NCBI GenBank assembly: GCA_023078555.1
Contig: CM041203.1
Coordinates: 391,481-455,480 of the forward strand
Source: Ulva prolifera
Lineage: Eukaryota; Chlorophyta; Ulvophyceae; Ulvales; Ulvaceae
Direction: 5' to 3'
DNA length: 64,000 bases
This document shows positions 59,466 to 64,000 of this stretch, piece after piece (positions within the stretch are counted from its first letter, which is position 1; every line of letters starts with the position of its first letter). The notes beneath the pieces are model-generated. The model saw only the letters and a program-made list of their open reading frames with translations, was not told where the DNA came from and made no database searches. The translations under genes were made by a program, and so were the position numbers.

Positions 59466-59744
59466 TATGTTCAAAATCATAGTATGCATTTTGATCAACT
59501 CTCATGTGCATGCAAGCGTGTGTATGTGTGGATGCATGCTGCGCATATCCGTCCATACAGACCGTTGATGCAGACTGTGTGTGGACCTGCTGCTGACATA
59601 TATCCTCTGTACTGCCGTGATATGTAACCAACGTCAGTGACGGGTTAATAATCAGCTGTACCATGATGATGTATCAGCACAGACGATCAGCAGACCCAGA
59701 TGACAGCGTTTATGCCACAGACGATCAGCAGACCCAGGTGCCTG
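59466..59744. other. Spacer with a 22-bp direct repeat
   Basis: CACAGACGATCAGCAGACCC followed by AG occurs at 59678-59699 and again at 59716-59737, directly before the proposed LTR. This is too long for a target-site duplication and may be an old tandem duplication. Confidence 0.5.
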
Positions 59745-60090
59745 TGTCAAAAAGTAGGGGTGTTTACACACATTGCCCTCCACAACGATTTTGCTGTTTG
59801 CAGTATTATTAACAACAGAGGTTTTACTAGCTAAAAAATGTATGCTGAATTAAACACTGTCATGTCGGTTATCCAATTGTTTCAATTTCCGCTTTGACGT
59901 GGGCAGTGTACATGTGCTGGAAGGACATGTCAGTCCGACTTATTGAGAGTGTCTGGTGGTGCTTACTGCATCCTGGGTGCCACTGTTAGTGAATAAGTTA
60001 AAGACATTGTCAGGACTATTTAATCCTGGTCTAGGTTACATTCTAAGGACTGTGCAAACCTGTAACGACCTGGTCTTGCCTTCTCTTTCA
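59745..60090 (+). repeat. Candidate 5' LTR
   Basis: The sequence from TGTCAAAAAGTAGG to TCTCTTTCA begins with TG and ends with CA, and lies one base before a tRNA primer-binding-like site, as expected for a ~345-bp long terminal repeat. Its 3' partner lies outside the window, so neither the identity nor the left edge can be confirmed. Confidence 0.4.
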
Positions 60091-60091
60091 C

Positions 60092-60105
60092 TGGTATCGG
60101 TGAGC
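60092..60105 (+). other. Primer-binding site (putative)
   Basis: TGGTATCGGTGAGC starts with the TGG complementary to a tRNA CCA end. TGGTATC is shared with the usual initiator-Met tRNA site of plant elements, but the following bases differ. Confidence 0.5.
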
Positions 60106-60139
60106 AGTTTCGCGACTCTCTCCTAGACGTTCATAGAGT

Positions 60140-60643
60140 ATGGCTGAAAACGACAACAATGCTGGTGCCGGTGGGCCTGCCCCACAGAACCGTCGGATTC
60201 ATCTCAACGACATCCTCGGCAATCGAAGGCTCTGCGACAACACTCCTGCTTTCATGAAGACCTTTCTTCGTAAAGTGTATGATTCGTTTGTAGAGAACGA
60301 TTATGAATCCGTCGCTTTCGTACATTGGTCGGGGCAGCAGTTGCCGCTCCCAGGGTTCCCACCCGGTGGCAATGATTTTCTTTCGTGCATCAAGCGGACC
60401 ATCCGCAGTCTCGCCCTTCACAGCAACCGGACGCACACAGAGTTGGTGCGCCTGAGATCTACGCTGGCATTTCTGAGGACGCTACAGGCTAAGGCAGCCG
60501 CTCCGGTCACTGACCCGGAGCGGGTCTCTATGCCGCCCGCGGCGTCAGACGACCTCGCTAGGTCTATTGCAGCGCTTGAAGGAGCTATCTCCGCACTGGA
60601 CGTCACCCGCACGGTGCCGCAAATCCGTTTCCCCCAGGTCTAA
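60140..60643 (+). CDS. Retrotransposon leader ORF, unknown function
   Basis: 167 residues from MAENDNNAGAGGPAPQNRRI to the stop at 60641-60643, located between the primer-binding site and gag. It has a folded-looking N-terminal part (HLNDILGNRRLCDNTPAFMK, TFLRKVYDSFVENDYESVAF) and a helical C-terminal part (LVRLRSTLAFLRTLQAKAAA, DDLARSIAALEGAISALDV). There is no zinc knuckle or Gag signature. The stop codon overlaps a perfect donor (TAAG|GTAAGT at 60645), so downstream ORFs may be expressed from spliced RNA. I do not recognise the family. Confidence 0.6.
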   Translation: MAENDNNAGAGGPAPQNRRIHLNDILGNRRLCDNTPAFMKTFLRKVYDSFVENDYESVAFVHWSGQQLPLPGFPPGGNDFLSCIKRTIRSLALHSNRTHTELVRLRSTLAFLRTLQAKAAAPVTDPERVSMPPAASDDLARSIAALEGAISALDVTRTVPQIRFPQV

Positions 60644-61286
60644 GGTAAGTTTCACAATGGGCTGCTAGTCCCCAGCCGCAGCTAGCAGAGGGGGTTTGGC
60701 CCGTCTGTTTAGTCGCCTGTACGCGTTGCCACACGCGTGCGATGTTTCAGTTGCGAAGTAGTTTGTGCACAGTGGTGTGCAGGCTGCTGAGCTTAAGTGT
60801 CGTAGCGCTCGGTTGCAGCGAAGTCACGCGTCGAATTTTAGATTTGTGGTCAGTACGCCGTACGTGCAGTCTAATGCATCGCGCCGTGTGCGGAGATTGT
60901 GTGGTCTGGTCATGCATCCCACACGAGTAACGGCCCGTGTCTTTCCGACACTAGGCACTGTTATCTCCGAACAGCGTTTGTGGTTGTTTCGTAGGTTTTG
61001 GCTCGAGGAGGGTTCAGCTCTGCAGGGCTGTTCTCGTAATCGAGGGTTCGACGCGGTCGATCCACCCAGTCATCATATCATAATTTACATTCACACACAA
61101 ACCCCTAGGGTTGATCGTGCGCACGAATGACAGTGAGACGAATCGTCGTGTCTCACATAATGCACTTATGCATGGTGACGCAAAATCTATGACCTGCGCA
61201 CAGGTCGCGTTCACCACAGCCTTTCTGGCAAACGACGGTCCTACACCAAACATTTATATACCCGGCAGCCCAGCCACTTAATAACT
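60644..61286. other. Non-coding gap between leader ORF and gag
   Basis: About 640 bases with a strong 5' splice site at its start. Near its end lie a TATA-like TTTATATA (61253-61260), candidate acceptors CCCGGCAG and CCCAG, and then the gag ATG at 61287. It could be an intron or hold an internal promoter. Confidence 0.4.
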
Positions 61287-62234
61287 ATGACCTCTCCGAC
61301 CATAGCTGATCGAGTTAGAGAGAGACGTCGCTTGGCTACACCCACTAGTATCGAGCGCAGTAGAAGTTTACCTTTGCCCTCGGATCACACCGTACCAGGT
61401 CCGGGGGACGACCCAGTTGTTCACAGTGATCCGTCTTTGAGTGCAGCTACAAACGAACCTGCCCTCCCCCTCCCGCGGCCGAATGCCGCGATGTCGGCCC
61501 ACTTCAACCCCTATTCAGTGATCAAGCCCCCGACCTTCAAAGGAGGTAAGCTCCAGGACTCAGTTCCTGCTTTGACCTTTCTTGATGAATTAGAGGAGTT
61601 TTTCTCCATTAGCGAGTATTTTTGTGACGCCGCCTCAGGTTTCACGCGTCGTAAGGTCTGCATACAGACTGTTTGTTTCCCCGAATCGTCATACGCACGC
61701 ACGTGGTTCGCAAAGCACAAAGCATCATTTGCTGACTTTGCAGCGTTCCGAACCGCGTTCCAAGAGCATTTTGCGTCGGCCGCAGCTGACTTAGTATCTG
61801 TCCAATCACAATGGGTCAATGCACGTCAACGCAACAGTGATACCGTTGCACACTTCATTCAGCACATGACCAAAATCGAAACATTGCTGTCACACTTAGG
61901 TCACAATGTGTCCGATGCTGAAGCCATCATGCGTTTCACAGAAGGCTTACAACCTGTTTTAAGGCAGCGCATTTCTGAAAAACGCATAGAAAGTCCCGGT
62001 CTTTCTTTAAACCAATTGCACCGACTAGCACAAGTGCACGAGCAATCCACGCGTCAAGCGCGCAATGCCACAGGCGCAGGTCGCCCTGCTTTGAATGCCA
62101 TGCACGGCAACATAAAGTCATGCTGGTTTTGCAAGAAGCGAGGCCACGTGGCCGCCGACTGTCGCAAAATTGCGGCGCGTAAAGCTGCGGGCACATGGGT
62201 TGAAAAGCCCCGAGGTGATGCTCCAAGGGAGTAA
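61287..62234 (+). CDS. gag: Retrotransposon Gag polyprotein
   Basis: 315 residues. After a disordered basic/Pro-rich N terminus comes a Ty3-type capsid domain: YSVIKPPTFKGGKLQDSVPA, FLDELEEFFSI, ARTWFAKHK, FRTAFQEHFASAAADLVSVQ, NSDTVAHFIQHMTKIETLLS, AIMRFTEGLQPVLRQRI. It ends in a CCHC zinc knuckle CWFCKKRGHVAADC followed by a basic tail. It packages the element RNA. It ends at TAA 62232-62234. The pol frame is the same frame, but three stops intervene. Confidence 0.92.
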   Translation: MTSPTIADRVRERRRLATPTSIERSRSLPLPSDHTVPGPGDDPVVHSDPSLSAATNEPALPLPRPNAAMSAHFNPYSVIKPPTFKGGKLQDSVPALTFLDELEEFFSISEYFCDAASGFTRRKVCIQTVCFPESSYARTWFAKHKASFADFAAFRTAFQEHFASAAADLVSVQSQWVNARQRNSDTVAHFIQHMTKIETLLSHLGHNVSDAEAIMRFTEGLQPVLRQRISEKRIESPGLSLNQLHRLAQVHEQSTRQARNATGAGRPALNAMHGNIKSCWFCKKRGHVAADCRKIAARKAAGTWVEKPRGDAPRE

Positions 62235-62342
62235 GCCTGTAAGGTCCACCGGTCTTAGAGGCCACTGGACGCACTTCGGTGCATGACTCACGCGCTTAGT
62301 CGCAACGAGTTTGATTGATCGACGCCAACTGGCGCAGAAAAC

Positions 62343-64000
62343 ATGTTCGAGCCACCAAAAGCTCCATTGCCTAATGAAACAATTGTTTTTGTTTCAAAAC
62401 GTCCGCCTAAGACGGACCATCCGAATGAGTTTGCGCACTTTGAGCATATGCACGAGGACAATGAACTCGTGTATGCGCCTAAGTTGCAATTCACACAAGT
62501 TCCCGGGAAGAAATCCTTGGTCTTCGAGGGATTATTAGACCACTCATATTGTCGGTTCTTTCTCGATAGCGGTGCCACGCACTCTTTTGTGTCACTAGAT
62601 TTCGTGCGAACGAACCACATGAAATTCACACCAACGTCTCACTATAGTGCATCGATGGCGGATGGTACCGGCGTCTCCATTCATGGAGTTGTTCGGGACC
62701 TCCACATCAAATTTGGTGCATTTCGGGTCAAAAGCACATTTCTTGTGGTTGACGTGCCAAAGTACGATGCCGTGCTCGGCATGGACTTCCTCCACAGGCA
62801 CAATCCCATGCTAAATTGGCGCAAGCGGTGTATGAATTTGACGTTCCCAACGCGACATGGTTCGCGTGACGTGCACGTGGCGGCGTATCGTGAGAACTGT
62901 GAGGTCCCATCGATCGACTCAAAGACATTCGAATTGTGCTCTTTAGATGCATTCGCCAAAAGCATACAGCGTGACAGTCATGACAACCTCGATGACGCGT
63001 TTATCGCATGTGTCACTCCAATCATGAGCTCTGTCGACGCAAACGCGACTCATGAGTCTTCGGGTTTGGGTTCGACCCATCCCAGTATCAGTGCAATCAT
63101 CAAAGAATATTCGGATGTCTTGGTCTCTCAAATTCCCGGCGGGCTTCCGCCCGAAAGACTTGATGCACACAATAGACCCATTGAACACACCCTTGAGACT
63201 GATCCTAACGTACAGCCATTCAAGCGATCTCCAAGGCCTTTCACGGCCGAGGAGGACGAGGAAATCAAACGCTACATTGCGGATTTCATGGCAAAAGGGT
63301 GGATCACTCCGTCTCTGTCTCCATGGGCCGCACCGGTCCTTTTTGTGCCCAAAAAGGTTGACCCCGTTACGGGCAAACGTTCATGGCGGATGTGCATCTC
63401 ATATGTGAATCTGAATTCGAAAACTCTGAATCGCATTGCATACCGGTTGCCGCGCATCTCGGACTTGCTCGAACGCATTGCGGGAGCTCGTTACTTCAGC
63501 AAGATCGATTTGCTTGACGGTTACTATCAAGTACGTATGCGTGATTCGGACATACCTAAGACGGGTTTCACAACTCCGTATGGCAACTTTGAATTCAGAG
63601 TGATGCCAATGGGTTTATGCGGTGCACCTTCGACATTCCAATACCTCATGGACAACACATTCCGTGCAGACTTGACGCTGCCGGATGGTACCATTGTCCC
63701 ATCGAATCGTGTCATAGCCATTTACTTGGATGACATATGCATTTTCAGTATGACCGAATCTGAACACCTCATGCACATACGCGCTGTTTTGCAGCGCCTG
63801 CGTGAACACAAGCTGTTTGTCAAGCCAACTAAATGTGAATGGATGCGACAGCAAATTGAGTTTTTAGGTCATATTGTCTCTGCACAGGGAATGTCCATTC
63901 AGCCTCAAAAGGCAAGTGCTTTGTCTGATTGGCCCGCGCCCACATCGGTGCAGGAAGTTCGATCTGCGCTGGGAACCTTCGGGTTCTGGCGTCAGTACAT
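62343..64000 (+). CDS. pol: Retrotransposon Pol polyprotein (protease, RT), partial
   Basis: Open from ATG 62343 to the window edge, with no stop. The aspartic protease is marked by FFLDSGATHSFVSLDFV and, later, DAVLGMDFLH. The reverse transcriptase follows: KGWITPSLSPWAAPVLFVPK, SWRMCISYVNLNSKTL, YFSKIDLLDGYYQVRM, TPYGNFEFRVMPMGLCGAPS, then the catalytic YLDDICIF box and QQIEFLGHIVSAQGM, ending in the connection region SVQEVRSALGTFGFWRQYI. YLDD replaces the commoner YVDD/YIDD. RNase H and integrase should follow outside the window. It lies in the gag frame, 36 codons after the gag stop. Confidence 0.95.
   Translation, partial: MFEPPKAPLPNETIVFVSKRPPKTDHPNEFAHFEHMHEDNELVYAPKLQFTQVPGKKSLVFEGLLDHSYCRFFLDSGATHSFVSLDFVRTNHMKFTPTSHYSASMADGTGVSIHGVVRDLHIKFGAFRVKSTFLVVDVPKYDAVLGMDFLHRHNPMLNWRKRCMNLTFPTRHGSRDVHVAAYRENCEVPSIDSKTFELCSLDAFAKSIQRDSHDNLDDAFIACVTPIMSSVDANATHESSGLGSTHPSISAIIKEYSDVLVSQIPGGLPPERLDAHNRPIEHTLETDPNVQPFKRSPRPFTAEEDEEIKRYIADFMAKGWITPSLSPWAAPVLFVPKKVDPVTGKRSWRMCISYVNLNSKTLNRIAYRLPRISDLLERIAGARYFSKIDLLDGYYQVRMRDSDIPKTGFTTPYGNFEFRVMPMGLCGAPSTFQYLMDNTFRADLTLPDGTIVPSNRVIAIYLDDICIFSMTESEHLMHIRAVLQRLREHKLFVKPTKCEWMRQQIEFLGHIVSAQGMSIQPQKASALSDWPAPTSVQEVRSALGTFGFWRQY

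Larger units (their letters stand above)
59745..64000 (+). mobile_element. Ty3/gypsy LTR retrotransposon, 5' part
   Basis: Order: candidate LTR, primer-binding site, leader ORF, gag with zinc knuckle, and pol with protease then reverse transcriptase. Protease before RT, and the RT sequence type, are those of Ty3/gypsy (Metaviridae). RNase H, integrase and the 3' LTR would lie beyond 64000. No internal stop or frameshift is seen in the visible gag or pol, so the copy may be young. Confidence 0.9.

Noticed and set aside
1..64000. CRISPR arrays, bacterial operons, prophage or toxin-antitoxin modules
   Set aside because: The genes are intron-containing and eukaryotic. The tandem repeats seen are satellite or retroelement tails without spacer structure.

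Overview
The window is nuclear eukaryotic DNA of intermediate GC. Genes sit on both strands and are cut into many short exons by small GT-AG introns, mostly 60-150 nt, with several candidates of 30-43 nt. The gene content points to a flagellated photosynthetic eukaryote of the green, probably streptophyte, lineage. It includes a plant-type WNK kinase, an F-box/beta-helix protein resembling plant SKIP5, a plant-type COX6A, a DUF819 membrane protein of the chloroplast kind, an alpha-amylase with a transit-like N terminus, and the axonemal protein PACRG. A basal streptophyte flagellate such as Mesostigma would fit, but this is an inference and the species cannot be fixed from the sequence.

Layout. 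1-10.7 kb: mostly unrecognised. It holds a convincing + strand exon chain at 5.9-7.9 kb and low-coding, repeat-bearing DNA around it. 10.7-11.9 kb (-): SKIP5-like F-box protein. 12-15.3 kb: accessory C-rich DNA, a block bounded by CCCGAT/ATCGGG motifs that looks like a non-autonomous transposon, and a hairpin plus a perfect bZIP-type palindrome just before the next gene. 15.9-18.3 kb (+): CWF19L2 splicing/debranching factor. 19.4-21.1 kb (+): coiled-coil protein. 22.1-23.1 kb (+): 20S proteasome alpha4/PSMA7. 23.8-25.2 kb (+): PACRG and the exons just before it. 25.5-28.6 kb (-): alpha-amylase with an N-terminal ACT-like domain. 31.6-32.5 kb (-): protein with a class II aminoacyl-tRNA synthetase anticodon-binding domain but no catalytic core. 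33.8-34.1 kb (-): COX6A. 34.5-37.5 kb (+) and 38.4-40.6 kb (-): two unrecognised coiled-coil proteins. 41.1-41.5 kb (+): leucine-rich-repeat protein. 43.3-45.7 kb: a repeat island with a diverged tandem array, the 3' end of a non-LTR retrotransposon and its repeated tail. 46.1-49.2 kb (+): EST1/SMG7-like protein. 50.9-53.6 kb (+): WNK kinase, whose seven exons close exactly. 54.5-56.1 kb (+): DUF819 protein. 57.2-59.5 kb (+): DCC1 of the Ctf18-RFC clamp loader. 59.7-64 kb: 5' part of a Ty3/gypsy LTR retrotransposon that runs off the window with its reverse transcriptase intact as far as can be seen.

The genes are unrelated housekeeping, flagellar and regulatory functions. No operon-like or pathway cluster is visible, apart from the PACRG locus, where an upstream coding segment ends 7 nt before PACRG and is probably spliced to it. 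Short transposons connect distant parts of the window: two copies of a ~160-bp terminal-inverted-repeat element (25.2 and 46.8 kb) and two diverged inverted copies of a ~350-400-bp element (30.4 and 49.4 kb). The most interesting items are the ACT-amylase fusion, the stand-alone anticodon-binding protein, the PACRG N-terminal extension, the extra leader ORF of the retrotransposon, and the new repeat families.
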